Below are positions 34,513 to 42,095 of a stretch of 64,000 nucleotides of DNA, in pieces (position 1 is the first letter of the stretch; every line of letters begins with the position of its first letter). Location: NCBI GenBank assembly GCA_033855775.1, contig JAWVFT010000119.1:1-64000 (forward strand). The letters are read 5' to 3'. The translations under genes and the position numbers were made by a program. Under the pieces are notes generated by a model. That model was not told the origin of the DNA, did no database searches, and saw only the letters and a program-made list of their open reading frames with translations. This DNA is from DASVTR01 sp033855775 (lineage in GTDB: Bacteria; Acidobacteriota; Blastocatellia; Pyrinomonadales; Pyrinomonadaceae).

Positions 34513-35613
34513 ATGAGAATAACGAGAGCCGTTAAAGTTAAGGACGTGCAGATCGGCGGCGGCGCTCCTGTGGCCGTGCAGTCTATGACGAAGACCGACA
34601 CGGTTGATGTCGGGGCCACTGTGGCGCAGATAGAAGAGATGATGCGCGCGGGCTGCGAGATAGTGCGCGTGGCCGTGCCGGACAAGGATGCGGCTCTGGC
34701 TTTGAAGGAGATTCGCAAGCGCGTCCCGGATGTGCCGCTCGTCGCCGACATACACTTTCATTACAAGCTGGCCTTGCTGGCTTTGGAAGCAGGCGTTGAC
34801 AAGCTGCGTCTTAATCCGGGCAACATCGGCGCTCACGAGCGCGTGCGCGAAGTGGTGCGCGCTGCCGCAGCGCAGAAGGTTCCGATTCGCATCGGCGTCA
34901 ACGGCGGCTCGCTCGAAAAAGATTTGCTGGCGAAGTACGGCACGGCGACGCCCGAAGCGATGGTCGAATCTGCGCTTCGCCACATACGCATCCTTGAAGA
35001 CCTCGATTTCACGGACACCATCGTCTCGCTCAAAGCTTCTGACGTGCATCGCACGGTCGCCGCCTATCGCCTGCTCTCCGCGCAGGTTGATTATCCTTTG
35101 CACCTCGGCGTCACCGAAGCGGGCACGGCTTTCAGCGGCACCATCAAGTCGGCCATCGGCCTCGGCATACTGCTGCACGAAGGCATCGGCGACACGATTC
35201 GCGTCTCTCTGGCCGCCGAGCCGCAGGAGGAAGTCCGCGTCGCATGGGACATTCTCAAATCTTTGGAACTGAGAAAGCGCGGCGTCACCGTCGTCGCCTG
35301 CCCGACGTGCGGACGCCTCGACGTTGACGATTTCGTAGGCATCGTCACGGAGATTGAGCGTCGCCTCGCGCACATCTCCGAGCCGCTGCATCTCTCCATC
35401 ATGGGTTGCGCCGTCAACGGCCCCGGCGAAGCGCACGACTCGCAACTCGGCGTCACCTTCGGGCGCAACGTCGGCATGATTTACAAGAACGGCGTCCCGA
35501 TGCGCAAAGTCTCAGGCGCAGACATCGTTGAAGCCTTCGTCAAAGAAGCCGAACAACTCGTCGCCGAACTCGGCCCGCCCGCGACGGAAGCGGAACTCGT
35601 CGTCGTCAAGTAA
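34513..35613 (+). CDS. ispG: (E)-4-hydroxy-3-methylbut-2-enyl-diphosphate synthase
   Basis: 366 aa. 4Fe-4S enzyme of the MEP pathway making HMBPP from MEcPP. The TIM-barrel half starts RAVKVKDVQIGGGAPVAVQSMTKTDT; the C-terminal domain holds the cluster cysteines in VVACPTCGRLDVDDF and IMGCAVNGPGEA. Length is typical for the short bacterial form. No Shine-Dalgarno precedes the ATG; repeat element D occupies that position. A clear terminator follows. Confidence 0.96.
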   Translation: MRITRAVKVKDVQIGGGAPVAVQSMTKTDTVDVGATVAQIEEMMRAGCEIVRVAVPDKDAALALKEIRKRVPDVPLVADIHFHYKLALLALEAGVDKLRLNPGNIGAHERVREVVRAAAAQKVPIRIGVNGGSLEKDLLAKYGTATPEAMVESALRHIRILEDLDFTDTIVSLKASDVHRTVAAYRLLSAQVDYPLHLGVTEAGTAFSGTIKSAIGLGILLHEGIGDTIRVSLAAEPQEEVRVAWDILKSLELRKRGVTVVACPTCGRLDVDDFVGIVTEIERRLAHISEPLHLSIMGCAVNGPGEAHDSQLGVTFGRNVGMIYKNGVPMRKVSGADIVEAFVKEAEQLVAELGPPATEAELVVVK

Positions 35614-35631
35614 GCGGCGTCAATCAACAAG

Positions 35632-35672
35632 AAGACGGCTGCGGCGCTTCTTGCGTTGGCAGCCGTTTTGCT
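35632..35672 (+). terminator. Intrinsic terminator after ispG
   Basis: Arms ACGGCTGC at 35635-35642 and GCAGCCGT at 35659-35666, followed by TTTGCTTT. It ends the isoprenoid/envelope run. Confidence 0.65.
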
Positions 35673-35721
35673 TTGGCTTGTAGTTCCGGCGGATGTCTGG
35701 CTTTGGCTGGAGGCTGGCGGT

Positions 35722-37344
35722 TCAGCGCATGAACTTGCGGCGGATGGCGAGGGCGAGGAGCGCGGCCTGCAAGGGGCCGAGGATTGTCTCGCAGAGGACT
35801 ATGGCTTTGGCGCGTTTGTTGGCGGGCAGCGGCTCAGGCTTTTGCAGCGACAGGACGCCCGCGCTGTAGATGACGGCTTCGGGAAAGGTCAAAGGGGCGA
35901 CGGCGGCGGCTGGTGGCGCGGCGCTGCCGGTTGGCGTGGCGTCCGGGGCGGCGGGCGGCGGCGGTTGCGGCGCGCTCACTTGCGCGGCGAGACGGGCGGA
36001 CTGCCTGGGCTGCCACCAAGTGTGGTTGCCCGTCCAGTAGATGAGGGCGAAGAGCAGCCAGATGGAGAGCAGGACGACGAAGGCGCGGGCGACGCGCTCG
36101 CCGTAGCCGCTCATCAGCCAGTACCACCAACTGAGGTTGAAGCGGCTGATTGCGCGCCAGAGCCTTTGCTGCCGGAGCCAGTCCAGGCGGCGGAGCAGGA
36201 AGCGTGTAACCTCATCCCACTTGCTACGCCGCCCGCCGCGTTCCCGCAGCCCCTTCGCCTCCATCGCCACATAGCGAAAGTTAGCCGCCTCTTCATAGCG
36301 ATTATTCTCTTCGGCGTTGACCGCAAGTTGCCTGTAAGTGATGTTCAGCAGGCGGCTCAAATGGCCATGCTCGCTTCTTTCAAGCGCGGCGATTTCTCTG
36401 TCCAGCGCGTCCCGCTTGTCGAGCCAGAGCCAGCTAACATCAATGAAGGTAAACTTGCGCGAGTCTATATTGATGAACCAGTGAGGGCGCAACGTTACGG
36501 TGTGGAAAACAACGCGCTCCGGCTTCTCGAAAGTGGCGGCGGCGAAACTGATGAAGACCTGCTCCGCAAATTCATTCTCTGCAAAGCTGAGGCCATCTTT
36601 GAAGCTTGCTCCGGCGAAATCAACTTTAATTGCTTCATGTTCCGTCTCGACCGTATCGCCAACGCCGCTTGCCTTGTTGTCACTAGTCGCGCCGTCACCG
36701 CGAGCGCTATCTTCTTCGATGAATCTTGTCCTCTCAAAAGAAACATTGTCATTGAAAATTGCGTCGTCAAAATAGGCGCTCTTGCTGAATTGTGTGTTCG
36801 TGAAGTTGGCAACCTTGCTGAATTGTGTGTTCGTGAAGTTGGCAACCTTGCTGAACTGTGCGTCGGAGAAGTAGGCATCCGCGCTGAACTGTGCGTCGGA
36901 GAAGTTGGCAGCCGCGCTGAACTGTGCGCTGGAGAAGTAGGCAGCCGCGCTGAACTGTGCGCGGCTGAAGTAGGCATATGCGCTGAACTTTGCGTCGTTG
37001 AAGTCGGCATCCGCGCTGAACTTTGCGTCGTTGAAGTCGGCATATGCGCTGAATTGTGCGCTGTAGAAGTTGGCATCCGCGCTGAAAGTGAAATCCTGAA
37101 AGTCAACGTCATCGGGAAACCAGACTCCTCGAAAGTCGAAGTCCTTAGCAGCGAGCTTCCGCTGTAGCGCCTGCTGAAAAGCTTCTTTCTTCTCTGTGCC
37201 GGGATAGTGCAGGATGCAGTACAGCTTGCCTTCGTGTTCTTTGTAGAAACTCTCGTGGCGGCAGGCTTCGCGCATCCAGTCTCTACATGCACAGACAAAC
37301 ATAACGTCGTCGTCGGGGGGCGTGGGGGTGTGGGAGGTGGTCAT
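35722..37344 (-). CDS. Pentapeptide-repeat protein with C-terminal membrane segments
   Basis: 540 aa. A Cys-containing N-terminus (MFVCACRDWMREACRHE) precedes a long stretch, residues about 85-190, of strict five-residue periodicity with Phe at the centre and Ala/Ser/Asp flanks (ADANF, YSAQF, SAYAD, FNDAK), forming a right-handed quadrilateral helix. The middle domain is mixed helical. Two hydrophobic segments near the C-terminus (VVLLSIWLLFALIYW and ILGPLQAALLALAIRR) recall pentapeptide proteins fused to an ion-channel-like module. The function is unknown. The repeat is so regular that a long false reading frame appears on the other strand. Confidence 0.85.
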   Translation of the reverse strand: MTTSHTPTPPDDDVMFVCACRDWMREACRHESFYKEHEGKLYCILHYPGTEKKEAFQQALQRKLAAKDFDFRGVWFPDDVDFQDFTFSADANFYSAQFSAYADFNDAKFSADADFNDAKFSAYAYFSRAQFSAAAYFSSAQFSAAANFSDAQFSADAYFSDAQFSKVANFTNTQFSKVANFTNTQFSKSAYFDDAIFNDNVSFERTRFIEEDSARGDGATSDNKASGVGDTVETEHEAIKVDFAGASFKDGLSFAENEFAEQVFISFAAATFEKPERVVFHTVTLRPHWFINIDSRKFTFIDVSWLWLDKRDALDREIAALERSEHGHLSRLLNITYRQLAVNAEENNRYEEAANFRYVAMEAKGLRERGGRRSKWDEVTRFLLRRLDWLRQQRLWRAISRFNLSWWYWLMSGYGERVARAFVVLLSIWLLFALIYWTGNHTWWQPRQSARLAAQVSAPQPPPPAAPDATPTGSAAPPAAAVAPLTFPEAVIYSAGVLSLQKPEPLPANKRAKAIVLCETILGPLQAALLALAIRRKFMR

Positions 37345-37577
37345 GGGTGTCTGTTCTTTCGTGAGCGGCGGTGGCTAGGTTGGGTTGCTGGTCAGGTTGT
37401 CGCCGGGGAAGAGCTTGTTTTTCCGGGTGTTCGTCATGCGCGCCGCTCCCGTCGTTTGTTTGAGGACTAACGCCGCGCATTCTAGCACTAGCCGGGCCGC
37501 TTTGGTGAGACTGAGTTGAAGCGCGCCCGCCCTATGGATGCGCGCCCTGACGCCGGGAGGGGACGCCCGCGCGTGGC

Positions 37578-37766
37578 GAGGGCGTCCCCGCGTGTCATCA
37601 GGGCGTCCCCTCTTGACGGGAGGGAATCCCCGCGCGGCGCGAGCGCTTCCCCTGACGGCGTGAGGGCGTCCCCTCGTCATGCGAGGGCGTCCCCTAGCGT
37701 CACGAGGGCGTCCCCTGATGACGCAAGGGCGTCCCCTGATGACGCGAGGGCGTCCCCTCGTGGCGT
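37578..37766. repeat. Nine tandem 21-bp units, core GAGGGCGTCCCCT
   Basis: Nine exact-period 21-mers start at 37578, 37599, 37620, 37641, 37662, 37683, 37704, 37725 and 37746. Each has a 13-bp core close to GAGGGCGTCCCCT and an 8-bp variable part (for example GATGACGC twice, CGTCATGC, AGCGTCAC). An inverted copy of the core, AGGGGACGCCC, lies at 37558-37568. The array sits in the 730-bp gap 37345-38076. One frame would encode RASPxxx heptapeptides, but with no ribosome site or known protein match; I treat it as non-coding. The rest of this gap shows no gene. Confidence 0.88.
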
Positions 37767-38076
37767 CAGGGGAGGCGTTCGGGCAGTGTTTTGTGGGGTT
37801 TTATACGAAAATTAGCGCGAGCGTCGGCGGAAATCCATGCAGCATACACAAATCGCTGAAATCTGCATTACTTTTTGAGACGGGCCTTTTCCTGGGCCGC
37901 GAAACGCCCTAACGGAAGATTATTGTTGCAGGCTGCCGCGCTTTGTTATATCTTGCCCGCGCTCAATGCTTCAGAGCAGCCCGCGCCAGCCTCGTTGCCG
38001 CAGGCTAAGCCTCGCTTTCCAATCCTTTTCCCACCGCCTGACGGCGGCCTTAAACCATTGGAGGTTAGCAACCGTT

Positions 38077-38742
38077 ATGTCAAAAGATTACATCCCGAAA
38101 GATAAAGCTGGACGCGCCGCGTGGCTGGCAAACTTTGCGGCCAAGCTCGACGATAATAAGGCCAAGCTGAGCCTGACGGACGCCGAGGTCGCATCCGTCT
38201 CGACGCTGCAAGCCAATCTCGTCACCGCTAATCAAGCCTTAGCCGACGCCGAAGCAGACTACAGGGCCAAACTCGTCGCGGCGGACACGGCGGACGACGA
38301 AGCCACCGCCGCCGCACGCTCGCGCGTTCGACAGCTTCAGGCAGACCCCAACGTCGAAGACAGCGTGCGCGCCGAACTCGGCATCCCCGTCCGCGATACC
38401 ACCCCGACCGCGCCCGCCCCACTCACCTCGCGCCCCATCGGCGCCATAGACTTCAGCCAGCGCGGCCAACACATCCTCGAATATCGCGACAGCGACACCC
38501 CGGACAGCCGCGCCCGCCCCGACAACGCCACCGGCTGCGAAATACGCCGCCACATCGGAACCGCCCCGCCCGCCGGAACAGGCGATTTCATCTACCTTGA
38601 AACAGACCGTAGCTCGCCCTTCACAGTCCACTACACGGACGAGGACGCGGGCAAAATCGCCTCCTACATCCTCCGCTGGATTAACGCCAACGGCGACAAA
38701 GGCCCTTGGAGCGAAACCGTCTCGGCCACTATCACTGCTTAA
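38077..38742 (+). CDS. Hypothetical protein with helical N-terminus and Fn3/Ig-like C-terminus
   Basis: 221 aa from ATG 38077, with GGAGG about 13 bp upstream. The N-terminal 110 residues form an Ala-rich helical bundle (DYIPKDKAGRAAWLANFAAKL, then QANLVTANQALADAEADYR). A Thr/Pro/Ala hinge follows. The final 100 residues (HILEYRDSDTP, ILRWINANGDKGPWSETVSATITA) look like a fibronectin III/Ig beta sandwich. No signal peptide is seen. Similar two-part proteins occur as uncharacterised genes in several phyla. The function is unknown. G-rich repeat element I begins 3 bp after the stop. Confidence 0.78.
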   Translation: MSKDYIPKDKAGRAAWLANFAAKLDDNKAKLSLTDAEVASVSTLQANLVTANQALADAEADYRAKLVAADTADDEATAAARSRVRQLQADPNVEDSVRAELGIPVRDTTPTAPAPLTSRPIGAIDFSQRGQHILEYRDSDTPDSRARPDNATGCEIRRHIGTAPPAGTGDFIYLETDRSSPFTVHYTDEDAGKIASYILRWINANGDKGPWSETVSATITA

Positions 38743-38744
38743 CG

Positions 38745-38930
38745 GGGGTTAGGGGTAGGGGGTTAGGGGTTGGGGGAAGAGGAAGCAGGGGTTAGGGGTT
38801 GGGAAGCAGGGGACGGAGAGCAGGGGATGGGGAATGTGGGATAGGAGTTGGGTAAAACAAAGACGGGCAGCGACACTCTCAGCTTGTTGCTCGTCTTCCC
38901 CATCCCCCAACCCCTATCCCCCATCCCCCT
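38745..38930. repeat. Heptanucleotide inverted-array element I, unit GGGGTTA, G-quadruplex-prone
   Basis: The left arm, 38745-38852, reads GGGGTTA, GGGGTAG, GGGGTTA, GGGGTTG, GGGGAAG, AGGAAGC, AGGGGTT twice, GGGAAGC and further variants. The right arm, 38894-38930, is the complement of GGGGGAT twice, AGGGGTT, GGGGGAT, GGGGAAG. It lies between convergent genes, and the right arm encodes the last residues (KGDGG) of the response-regulator gene ending at 38914. Confidence 0.92.
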
Positions 38931-39783
38931 TTTCGAGGTACTTGATGAGCAGAACTTCGTTGTGGCGTTCGTTGTAGATCATCTCGTCAACCATCTCGCG
39001 GGCGATGAGGATGCCGAAGCCGCCGGGGCGTATGCCCTGGTCTTCGCGTATGCGTTCGTGTTGCATGGGGTCGCCTTCGGGGTTGAGGAAGGCGGCGATG
39101 GGGCCTTCGGGCTTGTAGAGGGATTCGATGGTGAAGCCTTCGCCGGGGTCTTTGATGCGGTACATGATGATGCGGGGCGAGCGTAGGTAGCCGATTTCGA
39201 CGTGCTGCGTCGGGTCGTTCTTGCCGCCGTACTCGATGGCGTTGCGCAGCATCTCGCGGAACGCATAGGTGATGCTCTCGCGCGTCAGGGGCGGCAGGTC
39301 TGCCTTCAGTTGCGACATCAGGCGTTCCAAGGGGTCTATCGCCGCGCGGTCGCAAGGCACGCGCAGTTCTATCCATTCGGGCCGCGCCGATAACACTTCA
39401 ATGTGAAGCTCGCCCTCGCCGAGCTTCAAGGCCGCTTTGATGGAGGCGTTGAGTTCGTCCAAATCGAAGGGCTTGACGAGGAAGTCGCAAGCCTGCTCGC
39501 GCAGCGCGCTCACGGCAGTCTCCGGCGTCGTCAGGGCCGTCATCATGATGACGCGCAAATCGTTGTGCTGCTCGCGCAACTGCGCCAGCATCATCAAGCC
39601 GTCCATCCTCGGCATCATCACATCGAGCAAAGCCAAGTCGAAGCGCTGCTCTTTGATAGCCGCCAGAGCCTCGAAAGCGTCGTCGGCCCGCGTCACCTCG
39701 TAGCCCTCGCGCTTGAGCGCGAAGCCCACCAAATCCTGCAACTCAGGATCGTCGTCCACCACCAGAATCTTCTTAGCCGTCAT
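38914..39783 (-). CDS. Response regulator fused to an RsbW-like HATPase domain
   Basis: 289 aa from ATG 39783. Residues 1-120 are a receiver domain: acidic pair in VVDDDPE, phospho-acceptor Asp in LALLDVMMPRMDG near residue 53, and Lys in FLVKPFD. Residues about 135-285 form a GHKL ATPase of the anti-sigma/RsbW type: N-box FREMLRNAIEYGG, G1 KDPGEGF and G2 RPGGFGILIAREMVDE. Such hybrids often phosphorylate an anti-sigma-factor antagonist in a partner-switching pathway, with activity set by receiver phosphorylation. No antagonist gene is adjacent. The last codons lie in repeat element I. Confidence 0.9.
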   Translation of the reverse strand: MTAKKILVVDDDPELQDLVGFALKREGYEVTRADDAFEALAAIKEQRFDLALLDVMMPRMDGLMMLAQLREQHNDLRVIMMTALTTPETAVSALREQACDFLVKPFDLDELNASIKAALKLGEGELHIEVLSARPEWIELRVPCDRAAIDPLERLMSQLKADLPPLTRESITYAFREMLRNAIEYGGKNDPTQHVEIGYLRSPRIIMYRIKDPGEGFTIESLYKPEGPIAAFLNPEGDPMQHERIREDQGIRPGGFGILIAREMVDEMIYNERHNEVLLIKYLEKGDGG

Positions 39784-39807
39784 CGCTGCACCCCTCGTCA
39801 TCCGTCC

Positions 39808-40857
39808 TTAAACTTCCGGCTGCGACATCGCCAGAAAGAGCGCGTCCGTGGCGACCTTGCGATTGATGTTGACCTCAAGGCCGCGCCTGTGCGTCTCAAT
39901 CTGCGCCAGCCAGCGCGCCGCGCGGCGGCTCGTCAACTGCGCCGCAATCTTCTTCAACTGCCCCGCGAGGTCCTGATTGACGAGCCGCTCGCCTTTGGCA
40001 TCAAGGGCCAGTGACCATGCATCGTGTATCAACGTCTCAAGCACATCGAGACGCGGCTCGTACTCTTCCTTCCGCTTGGCGTCCGTCAACTCCTCGGAGG
40101 CGCGCAGCAGCCGCGCTCTATCATGCGTCAGAGCCAGCGCGTTCAGCACATCCAACATCGCCTCGCGCCGCTGCCTGTAGCTCTCCACATCGCCAGAGCG
40201 AGCGCGCCCGATGCTGCCCCGCGCCGCATACGACAACAGCCGCGCGTCCTCAGCGGAAAGCTTTAGCTGTTTGTCTTGCCGCAGGCAGTCTTCGATTTCG
40301 GCGGGCGTGAGCGGAGAGAAGCGCATCGTTTGACAGCGCGAACGAATCGTCGGCAGCAACGCCGCAGGGCGCGATGTCAGCAGGATGAGATACGAAGTGG
40401 CGGGCGGCTCTTCCAGCGTCTTCAAGAGCGCGTTGGACGAAGCCTCGTTCAACTTGTCCGCGTCTTCGATGATGAGCACGCGCGCCGCTCCCTCGAAGGG
40501 ACGAAAGTTAGCCTCGCGCTCAAGGTCGCGCATCGCGTCAACCGGAATCGCGCGATTGTATGGGCGCGCTAATCCCACGTCCGTGTGGCTGCTCCAAATA
40601 ATCTTCTTGTGCGCCTCTTTGTCGTCCGCCGCCGGAAGCGCGATTTGCGTGATGCGCTTGCACGAAGAACACACGTCGCACGCTTCAAGCCCGACCGGCT
40701 GGCGACAGTTCAAAGCCTTCGCCAGTTCCAACGCGAACAGCTTCTTCCCGACTCCCTCCTCGCCCGTCAACAACAAAGCCCCCGGCACACGCCCCCCCGC
40801 CAGCATCCGCCGTAACGTCTCCTTCACACGCTCATTTCCAATCAACTTACTAAACAT
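39808..40857 (-). CDS. holB: DNA polymerase III subunit delta'
   Basis: 349 aa AAA+ clamp-loader subunit. Walker A is degenerate for hydrolysis but present (LTGEEGVGKKLFALELA), the zinc cysteines are in CDVCSSCKR, LIIEDADKLNEASSNALLKTLEEPP covers the Walker B region, and RSRCQTMRFSPL is the SRC-type motif. The length is normal. Its ATG at 40857 immediately follows, on the minus strand, the pyrimidine-rich arm of repeat element J, with no Shine-Dalgarno. It follows tmk, a common bacterial pairing. Confidence 0.93.
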   Translation of the reverse strand: MFSKLIGNERVKETLRRMLAGGRVPGALLLTGEEGVGKKLFALELAKALNCRQPVGLEACDVCSSCKRITQIALPAADDKEAHKKIIWSSHTDVGLARPYNRAIPVDAMRDLEREANFRPFEGAARVLIIEDADKLNEASSNALLKTLEEPPATSYLILLTSRPAALLPTIRSRCQTMRFSPLTPAEIEDCLRQDKQLKLSAEDARLLSYAARGSIGRARSGDVESYRQRREAMLDVLNALALTHDRARLLRASEELTDAKRKEEYEPRLDVLETLIHDAWSLALDAKGERLVNQDLAGQLKKIAAQLTSRRAARWLAQIETHRRGLEVNINRKVATDALFLAMSQPEV

Positions 40858-40863
40858 ATTTCA

Positions 40864-40991
40864 TTGGGGGTTGGGGGTTAGGGGATAGGGGTTGGGGAAG
40901 ACAGGGCAGCGAGTTGCGCCGGTCGCTTCCCGTTTTTGTTTTCCCTAACCCCTATCCCCCATCCCCTAACCCCTGCTTCCTATCCCCCGCC
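40864..40991. repeat. Heptanucleotide inverted-array element J, unit GGGGTTA/GGGGATA
   Basis: The left arm, 40864-40898, reads TTGGGGG twice, TTAGGGG, ATAGGGG, TTGGGGA. After a centre of about 44 bp, the right arm at 40943-40991 reads CCCTAAC, CCCTATC, CCCCATC, CCCTAAC, CCCTGCT, TCCTATC, CCCCGCC in perfect 7-bp phase. The right arm encodes the C-terminus of tmk (minus strand), and the left arm directly precedes the holB start. Confidence 0.93.
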
Positions 40992-41619
40992 TTTCCAAAA
41001 AGAGCTTCACGATGTCGAGCACAAGGGCGTGTGTCTCATTGACTGAGCCGGAGGCGTTGACGAGGCGGACGCGTTCGGGTTCGGCGGCGGCGATTTCGAG
41101 GTAAGCATTGCGCACGCGCGTATGAAAGGCTGCGTCTTCGGAGTCAAGCCGGTCAGCCGCGCTTTCGTCCGTCGAGCGGCGTCGCGTCCGCGCCGCGCAT
41201 TCGGCGACAGACACATCGAAGATTAAAGTCAGGTCAGGCTTCAGCCCGCCGGTCGCTAATTTCACGACCTCCCTGATTAACTCCGGCGGAAAGCCGCGCC
41301 CCGCGCCTTGATAAGCGACGGTCGCATCGGCATAGCGGTCTGAGAGAACGATGTGGCTCGTCTCGATGGCGGGTCGCAGCAGCATGCGGACGTGCTGCGC
41401 GCGGTCGGCGGCGTAGATGAGAAGCTCCGCGAGCGGGTCAACCTGCTCCTGCGTGTCGAGCACAGCCTCGCGCAAACGTTTGCCCAAACTCGTTCCGCCC
41501 GGCTCGCGCGTCGTCACCACTTCCAGCCCGCTCATCCGCAGCCAACTGGCGAGCAGCCGCGATTGCGTGGACTTGCCGCTGCCGTCAATGCCCTCGAAAG
41601 TGATAAAAGCGCCAGCCAC
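40966..41619 (-). CDS. tmk: Thymidylate kinase
   Basis: 217 aa. It phosphorylates dTMP to dTDP. P-loop FEGIDGSGKSTQ at residues 7-18, the DR(E/Y) region LSDRYADATVAYQGAGRG, and REPGGTSLG for dTMP binding. The natural end is near LERR; the final residues GIGSRG are encoded by GGGGATA/GGGGTTA units of repeat element J. It is transcribed between hfq and holB. Confidence 0.95.
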   Translation of the reverse strand: MAGAFITFEGIDGSGKSTQSRLLASWLRMSGLEVVTTREPGGTSLGKRLREAVLDTQEQVDPLAELLIYAADRAQHVRMLLRPAIETSHIVLSDRYADATVAYQGAGRGFPPELIREVVKLATGGLKPDLTLIFDVSVAECAARTRRRSTDESAADRLDSEDAAFHTRVRNAYLEIAAAEPERVRLVNASGSVNETHALVLDIVKLFLERRGIGSRG

Positions 41620-41667
41620 AAAGTTCTCTGTCTTGAATTAGGTTCGGTCAGGGAGATGGGCAGAGCT

Positions 41668-41967
41668 TCAGGAATCAGTGGGATTGTGCGAGTCGCCGGA
41701 GCCTTCCGCAGACGACGCGCCCGTCGCTTGCTGCGTGCGCAACTCGCCCGTGCTCCGCCGCGCGTGAGAGATGGTCGAGATGGCGTGCTTGAAAATCAGT
41801 TGCTCCTGCGAGCCTGTTTCCAGCAGCACCGAAAACTTATCAAAGCTCTTGATTCTGCCCGTCAACTTCGCGCCATGCAGCAGGTAAATCGTGACCGCGC
41901 TTTTCTCACGGCGCACCGTGTTGAGAAACGCATCCTGTATATTTTGGGGAGTAGCTTTGCTGTCCAC
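41668..41967 (-). CDS. hfq: RNA chaperone Hfq
   Basis: 99 aa from a GTG start at 41967 with GGAG about 8 bp upstream. Sm1 motif NIQDAFLNTVRREKSAVTIYLLHGAKLTGRIKSFDKFSVLLE and Sm2 motif LIFKHAISTISHAR are both clear. The hexameric ring pairs small RNAs with mRNAs. The last 30 residues are a Thr/Ser/Gly-rich disordered tail. It lies directly downstream of miaA, as in many proteobacteria. Its presence makes hairpin-rich intergenic RNAs in this genome more interesting. Confidence 0.94.
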   Translation of the reverse strand: MDSKATPQNIQDAFLNTVRREKSAVTIYLLHGAKLTGRIKSFDKFSVLLETGSQEQLIFKHAISTISHARRSTGELRTQQATGASSAEGSGDSHNPTDS

Positions 41968-42095
41968 CTTAAGTCTCCGCTCCGCCTTGTTCTCTTACAG
42001 TAGAAGTTAGTTTGACCGCAGATTATACCACGCGGCAGATGAAAGCAAACTTCCGCCGTCACACAACCGCTTCGTGGCCGCGCAAGGGCGACGGC

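Noticed and set aside
35656..37167. A long plus-strand open frame of about 500 codons opposite the pentapeptide-repeat gene
   Set aside because: Its translation is a low-complexity mirror of the repeated minus-strand codons (repeated ELCVxEVG units) with no family pattern, whereas the minus strand has a clean pentapeptide helix and membrane segments.
37578..37766. CRISPR array interpretation of the 21-bp repeats
   Set aside because: Repeat core is only 13 bp and the variable part 8 bp, far below CRISPR sizes; there are no cas genes and the variable parts partly repeat.
37516..37815. A 99-codon RASP-heptapeptide protein
   Set aside because: No ribosome site, frame created by the 21-bp period, all three frames partly open, no known family; left as a finding about the repeat instead.
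6984..40991. REP/BIME-type palindromic elements or insertion-sequence ends as the explanation of the inverted arrays
   Set aside because: REPs and IS ends share a conserved sequence; here the unit changes between loci, arms are tandem heptamers, and no transposase or target duplication was seen.
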